Assembly (NCBI RefSeq): GCF_041355105.1
Contig: NZ_JBFUPK010000001.1
Location: 124,001 to 188,000 of the forward strand
Direction of reading: 5' to 3'
From: Terriglobus sp. RCC_193
GTDB lineage: Bacteria; Acidobacteriota; Terriglobia; Terriglobales; Acidobacteriaceae
DNA: 64,000 bases
Shown one piece after another: positions 34,069-42,616 of the stretch. The position numbers and the translations under genes are program-made. The number at the start of each line of letters is the position of its first letter. The first letter of the stretch is position 1. The notes below the pieces were generated by a model. The model was not told the origin of the DNA and searched no databases. It saw only the letters and a list, made by a program, of their open reading frames with translations.

Positions 34069-34902
34069 ATGAACGACACTCTTTCTCTCCGGCAATTCTC
34101 AGCAGCTGCCCTGCTGGTCTTCTGTACGACCGCAGGCCACGCACAGACCGCGACCACGTCTTCTGCCGGAAAACCGTATCTGCTGGCCATGCGCAGCGGG
34201 TCTGGCACAACGACACTCACCGCCAGCTTCACCGGCGAAGCTGCCCATGCCTATTCCGTCACGATGCATGACGATGGTTCGACAGAGGTTGCAGAACAGC
34301 CCTCTGTCGTGGGATTCGATCCGCAGGCGAAGGACGAACTCATGGAGGGGCTTGATCGCCTCGGCGCCAATGCCAAGGAACGCAACGAGGTCAACCTCGA
34401 CAAGAACATGATGGCGCTCGGCAACCGCGATGGCCGTTACTCCGAGCTATCTTCGAAGATCGATCTCATCACTGTCCGCAACTATGAGTTTGCATCCAAG
34501 GGCCAGTACCAGAAAAGCGATCTGGACGGGCTGCGCCGCAAGCTGGAAGGCAACGGCTGGTCCCATGTCATCCGGAACGAAAGCGATGGCGAAAGCAATG
34601 ACATTGTCATCAAGAGCGGTGGCGATGGTTTTATCAGCGACATGGTCATTCTCAACGCCGAATCACGTGAAGTGAATGTTGTCCACATTCGCGGCCACTT
34701 CCGTATGGAAGACGTCAACGGCGCGATGGGCCGTGTCATGGGCATCTCTCACGGCGCAGGAGCCAGTGCAATGGGGCCGCTCATGGGTATTACCGGCGGC
34801 AGCCACAGTTCTTCCCGAAGTAAATCAACATCCACAACCTCGGCAACTCCTGCCACACCCGCAACTCCTGCCACGCCGGCGACACCAGCCAGCCCGCGAT
34901 AG
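34069..34902 (+). CDS. DUF4252 domain secreted protein
   Basis: This 277-residue protein has a signal peptide (AALLVFCTTAGHAQ). The C-terminal two thirds match DUF4252: KIDLITVRNYEFASKGQYQK, then SDLDGLRRKLEGNGWSHVIR, then SREVNVVHIRGHF. DUF4252 genes often sit beside ECF sigma/anti-sigma pairs. The last 25 residues are a low-complexity Thr-Pro-Ala repeat (TPATPATPATPATPASP), perhaps a wall-spanning linker. ATG 34069 follows a GAGG; the TTG at 34054 is a weaker choice. Its molecular function is unknown. Confidence 0.75.
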   Translation: MNDTLSLRQFSAAALLVFCTTAGHAQTATTSSAGKPYLLAMRSGSGTTTLTASFTGEAAHAYSVTMHDDGSTEVAEQPSVVGFDPQAKDELMEGLDRLGANAKERNEVNLDKNMMALGNRDGRYSELSSKIDLITVRNYEFASKGQYQKSDLDGLRRKLEGNGWSHVIRNESDGESNDIVIKSGGDGFISDMVILNAESREVNVVHIRGHFRMEDVNGAMGRVMGISHGAGASAMGPLMGITGGSHSSSRSKSTSTTSATPATPATPATPATPASPR

Positions 34903-34931
34903 AGTGCAAGGGAGTTCGATCGCAAATCAAT

Positions 34932-34970
34932 AACAATGCCCCGGTTCACTTTGCGAACCGGGGCATTGTT
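34932..34970. terminator. Strong bidirectional terminator
   Basis: A perfect 16-bp stem (AACAATGCCCCGGTTC / GAACCGGGGCATTGTT) with a 7-nt loop lies between the convergent DUF4252 gene and trhO, with a T-rich end on each side. Confidence 0.88.
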
Positions 34971-34991
34971 GTTAGTAAACAGGGCAAGGGA

Positions 34992-35723
34992 TTAGTCCCG
35001 GATGGAATCTTCCGACCGCAGATCGGAATGCTTCACCGCCACTCGCTCATCGAAGATGTAGCAGTCACCCTTCCACTGGCTCTGTTCCGCCGGAGTTTCC
35101 TCCAGGTAACGCAGAATACCGCCGCGTAGGTGATACACCTCTGGAAAGCCCTGCTGCAGCATATAGGCAGAAGCCTTTTCACAACGGATACCACCCGTGC
35201 AGAACATTGCCACCTTTGTATGCCGTGCTGGATCAAGATGTTCCTGGACCCATTGCGCGAAATCCGAAAACTTCTCCAGGGGCGGCATCACCGCGCCATC
35301 GAAAGTGCCAATTTCCGTTTCGTATGTGTTGCGGGTATCCAGCAGAAGCACATCGGGGCTGGAAATCAGTTCGTTCCAGCGCGCAGATTCCACATAGGTG
35401 CCCGGTCGCGTCGGGTCCACCGGTGAATCCGCGCGAAAGGTAATGATCTCGCGCTTGCGCTTGAACTTCAGGCGACGAAACGGCGGCTTTTCGCTGGAGG
35501 AAAACTTTACTTCTGCGCGGTCTAACCCTGCGCGTTCTCTCAGTAAATTCAGGAATCGTTCCATCGTCTCCGCTGAGCCTGCCATCGTGCCATTGACCCC
35601 TTCCGGTGCCAGCAGCGTGGTGCCGCGCAGATCCGTGAGCGCAAATGTCTCATGCAGTTCGTCACGCAGAGCCTGCGGATCGGTGAGGGCGAAGAAGCGA
35701 TAAAAGGCAGCGACCGTGTACAT
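34992..35723 (-). CDS. trhO: tRNA uridine(34) hydroxylase, rhodanese-type
   Basis: This 243-residue YceA/TrhO protein makes 5-hydroxyuridine at the tRNA wobble position using O2. It begins MYTVAAFYRFFALTDPQALR with an N-terminal acylphosphatase-like domain (GTTLLAPEGVNGTMAGS). The rhodanese domain has LLLDTRNTYETEIGTFDGAV and the active-site loop MFCTGGIRCEKASAYM (Cys about 175), followed by VYHLRGGILRYLEE. The frame opens further upstream to 35777, but homology starts at 35723. Confidence 0.92.
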   Translation of the reverse strand: MYTVAAFYRFFALTDPQALRDELHETFALTDLRGTTLLAPEGVNGTMAGSAETMERFLNLLRERAGLDRAEVKFSSSEKPPFRRLKFKRKREIITFRADSPVDPTRPGTYVESARWNELISSPDVLLLDTRNTYETEIGTFDGAVMPPLEKFSDFAQWVQEHLDPARHTKVAMFCTGGIRCEKASAYMLQQGFPEVYHLRGGILRYLEETPAEQSQWKGDCYIFDERVAVKHSDLRSEDSIRD

Positions 35724-35982
35724 CCTGCTTCCAGTGTAAAAGCCGTGCGGCCGTGACGACCGGTTGCATGGAAACAAAAGGGTTCGTTTGTAGAACGAAT
35801 CTTTATGAAAACGATGATGTTAATAGCCAATCGTCGGCCTATCCCGCGTTCGCGCCGGGGCGCCGGAACAATGCCCAAAAATGGAAATTTACCGAGTGTT
35901 CATCTTGCGATAAACCCTGCTCAGGTCTTCTTGAAGTGAAGATCCCTTAATTCGGCGATCCGTCTCACCCTGGAGTTTCTGC

Positions 35983-36582
35983 ATGCGTGTCATACGTGTG
36001 TTGGCGATGTTCGCCTTCGCGATGCTTTGGTCTGTGTCTGGTACAGGTCAGTCCCGCCACGACTATCTGGCCAACAATGTTCTGCTCATTGTCCGTCACT
36101 CGGAAAAACCGGACAAGTCAGATAAGTCAGTTGACAGCCACGGACTTACGCCGCAGGGCGAGGCGCGCGCCAAGGCTTATGTGAACTATTTCCAGCACTT
36201 TCAGGACGGCGATCTGTCCTTTGCCGTGGATGGTCTTTACGCAGGGGCAGACAGCGACGAAAGTATGCGGCCACGATTGACGTTGGAGCCTCTGCATGCC
36301 GCCACGGGTATGCCTCTCCACAGCGACATTGGCACGAAGGACAATGCGCTGCTGGTGAAGGAACTGCGTGACAGCCCGCATGGAACACATCCGCTGATTT
36401 CATGGCGGCACGGTCAGATTCCAGCATTGCTGGAGGCTTTCGGCGCTTCGAAGACTTTGATACCTGACAGCAAGTGGCCGGACGATGTGTATGACTGGGT
36501 GATTGTCCTGTCGTTCGACGCAAACGGCAAACTCACTTCACAACGGCTGATCCATGAGGACCTGAAGATCGCGCTGCGGTAA
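35983..36582 (+). CDS. Secreted histidine phosphatase family protein
   Basis: This 199-residue protein has a signal peptide of about 22 residues. The branch-1-like motif reads LLIVRHSEKPDKSDKS (Arg-His core, RHSEKP in place of RHGE/Q), with a second His in SWRHGQIPALLEA. The fold is that of phosphoglycerate-mutase/phosphatase proteins, working here in the periplasm. It precedes a two-component system by 22 bp, so is probably co-transcribed with it, and an acid phosphatase lies further on. A phosphate-release role fits the neighbourhood. Confidence 0.75.
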   Translation: MRVIRVLAMFAFAMLWSVSGTGQSRHDYLANNVLLIVRHSEKPDKSDKSVDSHGLTPQGEARAKAYVNYFQHFQDGDLSFAVDGLYAGADSDESMRPRLTLEPLHAATGMPLHSDIGTKDNALLVKELRDSPHGTHPLISWRHGQIPALLEAFGASKTLIPDSKWPDDVYDWVIVLSFDANGKLTSQRLIHEDLKIALR

Positions 36583-36604
36583 GAGCCTGATCGCGGTAAC
36601 GCGA

Positions 36605-37270
36605 ATGAACATACTGGTCATCGAAGACGATACGCGGATTGCAGCCCTGGTGAACCGTGCACTGCGTGAAGAAGGCCACCGTGTGAGCATTTGCTATGAC
36701 GGACATGAAGGTGAGGAGTGCCTGTTAAACGGACAGTTTGACGTCGCTCTGCTGGACATCCTTCTTCCCGGTATTGATGGCTTTACTGTGTTGGAGCGTG
36801 TGCGCCGCAAGTTGTGCAAGACACCCATCCTGATGCTGACGGCGGTGGATGCAGTGCCAAAGATCGTGGATGCTTTCGATCGTGGTGCAGATGATTACCT
36901 GGTGAAGCCATTCATCCTGGAGATCCTGCTGGCTCGGGTAACAGCGCTTGGCCGACGCGTTATTCGCGAAGATCCGCAAGCGCTCAGCGCGGGCGATATC
37001 GTTCTGGATCCGGGCCGTCGAGTTGCTATCCGCAATCGCAAAGAGATCGCGCTGACACGCAAGCAATACGTGCTGCTGGAAACTCTGATGCGCCGCAAAG
37101 GCCTTGTCACTTCGCGCGAGCAGTTAATTGAAGCTGGCTGGGAATTTGCGGCAGACGTAAAGGAGAACACGCTGGATGTGTATATCCACGGGCTGCGCTC
37201 AAAACTTCAGGTAGATCACACGGTGATCCGTACGGTGCATGGCATCGGCTACATCTTTGAAGAGGGATAG
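36605..37270 (+). CDS. OmpR/PhoB-type response regulator
   Basis: This 221-residue two-domain regulator has a receiver beginning MNILVIEDDTRIAALVNRAL (acidic Asp 8/9). The phospho-acceptor is Asp 51 in LLDILLPGIDGF, with Thr in LTAVDAV and Lys 101 in DYLVKPF. The C-terminal winged helix has LTRKQYVLLETLMRRKGLVT and ENTLDVYIHGLRSKLQ, which is OmpR/PhoB type. Such regulators bind direct repeats spaced 10-11 bp. The kinase gene follows 4 bp later, and a matching repeat tract lies at 38693-38741. Confidence 0.93.
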   Translation: MNILVIEDDTRIAALVNRALREEGHRVSICYDGHEGEECLLNGQFDVALLDILLPGIDGFTVLERVRRKLCKTPILMLTAVDAVPKIVDAFDRGADDYLVKPFILEILLARVTALGRRVIREDPQALSAGDIVLDPGRRVAIRNRKEIALTRKQYVLLETLMRRKGLVTSREQLIEAGWEFAADVKENTLDVYIHGLRSKLQVDHTVIRTVHGIGYIFEEG

Positions 37271-37274
37271 GCTG

Positions 37275-38696
37275 ATGCTTTCGGTGCGCGCAAAACTCGC
37301 GCTGTTGTATTCGCTTGTCATGTTCACAGGGCTGGTGCTCTTCGGCATGCTGACGTACGGTCTGCTGCACTATGAACTCATCCAGGGCAAACAAACACAT
37401 CTGGATGGGCGAGAGGCGCGACTCATCAGTCTTCTGCAAACGAATGAGGCTTCGCGTACGCAGGCCAGCATCATCGAGCAGTTGAAGAACTACGCTCTGG
37501 TGACGCACGAAGGCAATCTCTTCCACATACGTAATGCGGATGGCTCGTGGATGTTTCCTACGGATCAACCAGGGCCAGACCTGCCACAATCGGAGGGATG
37601 CGAACATCCAACCTACGGCACGGTCATCCTTCAGGGTGGGCCGGTATTAGTGTTGTGCCATGCCATGTTGCTGAAGGGGCAACCGGTGCGTCTCTACATC
37701 GGTGGCGTGCTGGATGAAGAGGCCATCATCCTCAGCAGGTACCGCAACGCGCTGTTCCTTCTCTTGCCTGCGCTGCTGATTGTGGCATCGGTCAGCGGAT
37801 ATCTTTTGAGCCGCCATGCTTTGAAGCCGGTGGATCGTATTACGCGTGCCGCATTGGAAATTGGTGTTGGCAATCTCTCCAGCAGATTGCCCGTGCCCAC
37901 GGCGCGTGATGAAGTGCAGAACCTGGTGATTGCCTGGAATCAGCTATTGGCAAGGCTTGAAGCTGCGGTGTTGCGACTGAGCCGCTTCTCCGCAGATGCA
38001 TCGCATGACATTCGTACTTCCATCACCGTCATGCTGGCGACGGCACAGCTCTCGTTAATTCGCCCACGCGAAGAAGACGAATATAGGCATGACCTGGAGA
38101 AGATTGTCACGGAGTGCCGCACTGCCACTACGCTGCTGGATGCGTTGCTGACGCTTGCGCAGAGCGACAACTTCATCAATGAAGTGCAGTTTAAGCGGGT
38201 TGATTTATCAGAGTTGGTCGTAAGTGGATGCCGGCGTGTGGAAGACCTTGCCGAATCCTGCAGCATCTACCTTGACTGGCAACTTCCAGAGCAATCGATC
38301 AGCGTTAACGGCGATGAGGTTTTATTGCAGCGCCTGCTCGGCATCCTGCTGGACAACGCGATTCGCTATACGCCGCAGCATGGCGAAATTCGAGTAGAGG
38401 TTTCCTGGGGCGGGATGCGACCGCGCGTTACGGTGCGCGATACCGGTGTGGGCATGCCGGAAAGCGTGCGCGCGCATGTCTTCGATCGCTTTTATCAGGC
38501 GGATCTGCGAGAAGGGAAATCGCGCGCTGGCAATGGTCTTGGCCTTTCCATCGGGAGATGGATTGCAGACGCTCACGGTGCGGATTTAGCGGTGGAAAGT
38601 ACACCTCTTCAGGGGTCCACATTCCACATCGATTTCCCTGAAGGAGACGAACTGCACGTTTCCAGCGAAGCGATTGCGGAGTTGTCTCAATTCTGA
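37275..38696 (+). CDS. Sensor histidine kinase, membrane-bound
   Basis: This 473-residue inner-membrane kinase has a first helix at about 9-30 and a periplasmic sensor of about 125 residues with two cysteines. A second helix lies near 158-180, then HAMP, and the dimerisation helix SRFSADASHDIRTSITVML with His 244. The ATPase domain shows ILLDNAIRYTPQHGE (N box), VRDTGVGMPESVRAHVFDRF (G1) and GNGLGLSIGRWIADAHGAD (G2). The H box has DIRTS where many kinases have ELRTP. It pairs with the regulator 4 bp upstream. Ligand unknown; neighbours suggest phosphate or an organophosphate. Confidence 0.92.
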   Translation: MLSVRAKLALLYSLVMFTGLVLFGMLTYGLLHYELIQGKQTHLDGREARLISLLQTNEASRTQASIIEQLKNYALVTHEGNLFHIRNADGSWMFPTDQPGPDLPQSEGCEHPTYGTVILQGGPVLVLCHAMLLKGQPVRLYIGGVLDEEAIILSRYRNALFLLLPALLIVASVSGYLLSRHALKPVDRITRAALEIGVGNLSSRLPVPTARDEVQNLVIAWNQLLARLEAAVLRLSRFSADASHDIRTSITVMLATAQLSLIRPREEDEYRHDLEKIVTECRTATTLLDALLTLAQSDNFINEVQFKRVDLSELVVSGCRRVEDLAESCSIYLDWQLPEQSISVNGDEVLLQRLLGILLDNAIRYTPQHGEIRVEVSWGGMRPRVTVRDTGVGMPESVRAHVFDRFYQADLREGKSRAGNGLGLSIGRWIADAHGADLAVESTPLQGSTFHIDFPEGDELHVSSEAIAELSQF

Positions 38697-38741
38697 AAAG
38701 GCTCTGAAGCAGACCTGAAATCCATCTGAATTTCAACAGAA
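38693..38741 (+). promoter_or_regulatory. Five CTGAA direct repeats at exact 11-bp steps
   Basis: CTGAA occurs at 38693, 38704, 38715 and 38726, each 11 bp apart, and a fifth copy with one change (CAGAA) is at 38737. The first overlaps the kinase stop codon. OmpR/PhoB regulators bind tandem repeats with one-helical-turn spacing, and a regulator of that type lies just upstream. The tract is about 97 bp before the acid phosphatase ATG, so it is a likely operator for that gene. Binding is inferred. Confidence 0.65.
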
Positions 38742-38837
38742 ATGCGCATAGGCGCGACATCTACAAGGTCAAATTCACAGTCCTGCAATGGTTTTCTCTC
38801 TGTTCTTTCAAAAAGCACCCCTAGTCTCGCCCCTGAT

Positions 38838-39584
38838 ATGACTCAACTCAATCGCTTCACGGCTGCTCTGGGCCTGCTCTTTTGTGCCTCCCTGGCAGCG
38901 CAACAGGCTGCGACAACCCCGCCTTCGCCCAAGGCAGTAAAGACTTCGCGCTTTCTTCTTGGGTCTGCCCTGGATACCAGCCTGATCGTGGGGCATCCTC
39001 CAAGTGATACCTCCGCAGCCACCGTGCGGGAGTTGGAGCAACTGCACAAGCTGGAAGCAGCCCGCACACCGCAGGATGTGCAGGCAGCCCAGGCAGATGA
39101 CGTAGAGCAGGACATTTTCATTTATCGCAATATCTTCGGCAGCGGATTCACGGCGGAGAATCTGCCGCAACTGGCTGCACTTTCCACGGACGTGCATAAC
39201 GAAGAAGCCGTGGCCAGCACACCGCTGAAGAACGCATTCGCGCGTCCGCGACCGTACCAGTTGGATAGCACGCTGCACCCTGCTTGCAAGATCACGACCG
39301 AGCACAACTCCTACCCCAGTGGCCACACGCTCTCCGGCTATCTGTTGGGCTACACGATGGCCTACATCGCTCCTGATAAGAAGGACCTGATCCTGGCGCG
39401 CACAGACGTCTACGCGCAGCATCGGCTGACCTGCGGAGTGCACTACGCCAGTGATCTAGTGGCAGCCCGCGAGATAGCCTCCGCCATGTTCGGCGCAATG
39501 CTTACGAACCCTGTGTTCCGCGCGCGGCTTGTCGCGGCCCAGCAGGAGTTGCAGCAACGACTCACAGTAACGGCGTCACGTTAA
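38838..39584 (+). CDS. Class A nonspecific acid phosphatase (PAP2 superfamily), secreted
   Basis: This 248-residue protein has a signal peptide (about 20 residues, ending SLAAQQ). The phosphatase triad motifs are KNAFARPRPY, SYPSGHTLSGYLL and QHRLTCGVHYASDLVAARE, matching KX6RP-PSGH-SRX5HX3D with small changes. Such periplasmic enzymes strip phosphate from organic esters. It directly follows the two-component pair, with the CTGAA tract between, and precedes a TonB receptor by 57 bp. Confidence 0.88.
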   Translation: MTQLNRFTAALGLLFCASLAAQQAATTPPSPKAVKTSRFLLGSALDTSLIVGHPPSDTSAATVRELEQLHKLEAARTPQDVQAAQADDVEQDIFIYRNIFGSGFTAENLPQLAALSTDVHNEEAVASTPLKNAFARPRPYQLDSTLHPACKITTEHNSYPSGHTLSGYLLGYTMAYIAPDKKDLILARTDVYAQHRLTCGVHYASDLVAAREIASAMFGAMLTNPVFRARLVAAQQELQQRLTVTASR

Positions 39585-39641
39585 GCGCGCCGCTGTTCTT
39601 ACAGCCAGCTTTTACAAACAACATTTTCTCGGAGGTTACGG

Positions 39642-42371
39642 ATGACGAATAGAAAGACTTTGTTGCAGTGTGCACGCGCGCCACTGTTTGCTGTTGGCGC
39701 TGCGTTTCTGGTCACAACGCATATGGCCGTTGCGCAAATAGCTGCGTCCATCACGGGTACAGTTCTGGATGCCAAGGGTAGTTCCATTTCGCACGCCACC
39801 GTTACTATCACCGCTGAAAATGGCGGAGCGGTTGCACGCAGCACGGTCACCGATGCGCAGGGACACTTTAGCGTTACAGGACTGCCCCATGGCCGTTATC
39901 GCGTCGAGGCTGCCTCCACGGGATTTACCTCCACAGTGAAGACTGGCGTGACGGTAGCAGGAAGCGAGGCGACAGACCTCTCCATGACGCTCAACATCGG
40001 ATCGGTAGCGACCGAGGTGAATGTTGAAGCAGACCCAACGCATTCTGTCGCTGCCGCACTTGCTCCCATGGATACACCACTGGATGCTCGTTCTGCGCGC
40101 ACGGTGATTACGCAGCACTTTCTCCGCAACTTTACGTCACCCGTAGCTGACTTTGGCGAAGCTGTGGCGATGGCGCCGGGTACCTTCACAACGAACGGCA
40201 ATGGTGTGGGACTCGGACAATCGAGCACTTACTTCCGCGGCTTTCCTGACGGTAACTACGACATTGATTTTGACGGCATCCCTTTCTACGACACCAACAC
40301 TCCGACGCATCACTCGTGGGCATTTTTCCCATCGCAGTTCCTTGGCGGCATTGATTTCGATCGCAGCCCGGGTTCTGCTTCCACCATTGGCCCCACGCCT
40401 TTTGGTGGATCCATCCATCTTCTATCGAAGCCTGTATCGCCGGTCAGCAACATCCGCGGCAGTGTTGCTTATGGCTCGTTTAATACTCAGCTCTATAACT
40501 TCGAATATGACTCGGGCGGTCTGCTGCCCGGTAAGAAGTTGAACTTTTCCATCGATGTGCATCACATGCAGTCTGATGGCTACCAGACCTTCAATCATCA
40601 GACACGCAATGCGGGTGCCATCAAGGCTCAGTACAAATTCTCAGACAAGACGTATCTTTCGGGATTTTCCGGTGTGATCTGGCTGGATGCGAATACCCCC
40701 AACTTCAATGCAACTCGCTGCCAGATGTATGGCGCACAGAATGGCTATACGTGCACTGGAACGTTGGCGCCCTTTGCGGGTTCGGGAATCAACTTCCTGC
40801 TCACGGATAACTCCGATCCAGTGAACTATCTGAATAATCAGTACAACTACTACCACGTTCCCACAGATTTTGAGTACGTGGGCGTGCATTCAGAGTTTGG
40901 AAAGAATTTCATTCTGGATGTGAAGCCGTATACCTATAACTACGACAACGGCGAGAAATACTCGAATGCCACACCCATCACGGAACTGACTTCCATCAAT
41001 GGCTCCAAAACCTATAACGGTATGCCGATTGCACCATGCAACGTGCAGGTGGCGAAGAAGGGAGTCAGCGCGCTCCCTTGCGGTGTGGATAAGTACAACA
41101 GTTACCGCAAGTATGGTGAGACTTCTACGCTGAGCCAGGTGTCGCGCTTCGGAATCCTGCGCGCAGGCATGTGGTATGAGTGGGCTGCAACTAACCGGCA
41201 CCAGTTTCCTTCTGATCCGCTGAATAACTGGGCCAATCAACCCCTCTCCAACTTCAACGAATCGTTCTGGACAAACTCTTTTCAGCCGTATGCGGAATAT
41301 GATTTTCACGTAACCCGCAAGCTCGACGTAACGGCCGGAACGAAGTTTGCTCACTACAACATTCAGACCAAGCAGTATGCCGACAACGGAAAAACGATTG
41401 GTGGTCTGGGTACAAATGATCCGAATTCCTTCATTACAAATTCGGGCACGTATTCAGCGTGGTTGCCCTCTATTGACGGAAACTACAAGCTCACCAGCAA
41501 CTGGTCTGCCTATGCTCAGTTAGCCACGGGAAGTGTTGTGCCCCCGAGCAAGGTCTTTGACTATAAGCAGAGTGCAACGGGAATACCTGTGAAGACGCAG
41601 CCGAAGCAGCAGCGCTCCACAACCTATCAGTTCGGTAGCATCGTCAAGCTGCGACACGTGACCTTTAATGCGGATTTCTATCACACGCGTTTCCAGAACA
41701 GCTATTCATCCACGCTTGATCCGTCGGGCGAGCCGATCTACTTCCTGCAGCCCAGCTCCATCACCAAGGGCTTTGAAGCAGAGAGCAATATCTACATTGC
41801 GCACGGCTTAAGTGTGTATCTGAATGCAACGGTTGGCCGCGCCACCTATGTGGGCAATCTCGCAGTAAGCTGCACGTCTGGAGCTACGGGCTGCGGTACA
41901 TCGACAGCGCAGTTGACGCTCGCCGCACCTTCCGGTCTGTGGGTCGCCAACACCCCATCGGATACGCAAACGGAAGCTGTGACGTATCAGCACAAAGCGT
42001 GGGACGCAGGTATCTTCAACAAGCGGGTGGGGACGCTGTACCAGGACAATGGTCAGTACCACAATCAGGCAACCATCAATCCCTTCTCCGCGACGAATCT
42101 TTTCTTCAACTACACAGTCCGCAATGGTGGACGATTTGACCAGACCAAGATTCGTCTGAGCTTCAATAACCTCTTTGACCAACACAGCATTACAGGAACC
42201 AGCATCGCGGGTACCGCGTTGACGCAGAACATTGCGGCAAACGGAACCACTTATGTTGACCCGTTCAACACCACTGGACAAACACCCATCAACGGTGGAG
42301 ACAACGTCAGTGTTCTTCCTGGTCGCAGCGTTATGCTCTCGGTTACCTTCGGCCTGTCGCCAAAACGTTGA
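39642..42371 (+). CDS. TonB-dependent receptor with carboxypeptidase-regulatory domain
   Basis: This 909-residue outer-membrane transporter has a signal peptide to about residue 30 and a CarboxypepD_reg-like beta-sandwich (ASITGTVLDAKGSSISHATV through TVAGSEATDLSMTL). A plug includes YFRGFPDGNYDIDFDGIPF and GPTPFGGSIHLLSKPV, followed by a long beta-barrel. The last strand ends TFGLSPKR rather than the common terminal Phe. TonB and ExbBD energise import through such barrels. It is 57 bp after an acid phosphatase, so uptake of a phosphorylated or phosphatase-derived substrate is the inferred job. Confidence 0.88.
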   Translation: MTNRKTLLQCARAPLFAVGAAFLVTTHMAVAQIAASITGTVLDAKGSSISHATVTITAENGGAVARSTVTDAQGHFSVTGLPHGRYRVEAASTGFTSTVKTGVTVAGSEATDLSMTLNIGSVATEVNVEADPTHSVAAALAPMDTPLDARSARTVITQHFLRNFTSPVADFGEAVAMAPGTFTTNGNGVGLGQSSTYFRGFPDGNYDIDFDGIPFYDTNTPTHHSWAFFPSQFLGGIDFDRSPGSASTIGPTPFGGSIHLLSKPVSPVSNIRGSVAYGSFNTQLYNFEYDSGGLLPGKKLNFSIDVHHMQSDGYQTFNHQTRNAGAIKAQYKFSDKTYLSGFSGVIWLDANTPNFNATRCQMYGAQNGYTCTGTLAPFAGSGINFLLTDNSDPVNYLNNQYNYYHVPTDFEYVGVHSEFGKNFILDVKPYTYNYDNGEKYSNATPITELTSINGSKTYNGMPIAPCNVQVAKKGVSALPCGVDKYNSYRKYGETSTLSQVSRFGILRAGMWYEWAATNRHQFPSDPLNNWANQPLSNFNESFWTNSFQPYAEYDFHVTRKLDVTAGTKFAHYNIQTKQYADNGKTIGGLGTNDPNSFITNSGTYSAWLPSIDGNYKLTSNWSAYAQLATGSVVPPSKVFDYKQSATGIPVKTQPKQQRSTTYQFGSIVKLRHVTFNADFYHTRFQNSYSSTLDPSGEPIYFLQPSSITKGFEAESNIYIAHGLSVYLNATVGRATYVGNLAVSCTSGATGCGTSTAQLTLAAPSGLWVANTPSDTQTEAVTYQHKAWDAGIFNKRVGTLYQDNGQYHNQATINPFSATNLFFNYTVRNGGRFDQTKIRLSFNNLFDQHSITGTSIAGTALTQNIAANGTTYVDPFNTTGQTPINGGDNVSVLPGRSVMLSVTFGLSPKR

Positions 42372-42476
42372 TCTTCTCTTCAGGGCGGCGGCGTCACATA
42401 GGCGCAGTCGCCCTATTTTCTTTGGGGGAAAGGACTTCGAAGCGCGCATGTCGTTGGAGATGGAAGAGGGAAGTGA

Positions 42477-42553
42477 TGGTGACCCGGGCAGGAGTCCAAC
42501 CTGCGACCTTCGCCTTAGGAGTGCGCCGCTCTATGCAACTGAGCTACCGGGCC
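42477..42553 (-). tRNA. tRNA-Arg (anticodon CCU)
   Basis: The reverse strand folds as a cloverleaf: acceptor GGCCCGG / CCGGGTC, T8-A9, D-stem GCTC/GAGC, anticodon loop CTCCTAA, T-stem GCAGG/CCTGC, discriminator A and encoded CCA. Two conserved positions are changed together: D-loop 19 is C (AGTTGCATA, usually G18G19) and T-loop 56 is G (TTGGACT, usually TTCGAAT). This keeps the tertiary 19-56 pair as C-G. The anticodon stem GCGCA/GGCGA has mismatches at both ends (G27-A43, A31-G39). Confidence 0.9.
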
Positions 42554-42616
42554 ACGTCCGTTTAGTGTACCTGCTTCCGGGGTGCCGCTTTGGTAAACTT
42601 AATACTTGAGGTTCTC

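Noticed and set aside
35724-35982. Short frame at 35753-35950 upstream of the histidine phosphatase
   Set aside because: It starts at an uncommon codon, has no ribosome site and shows no family pattern; the gap is treated as promoter region.
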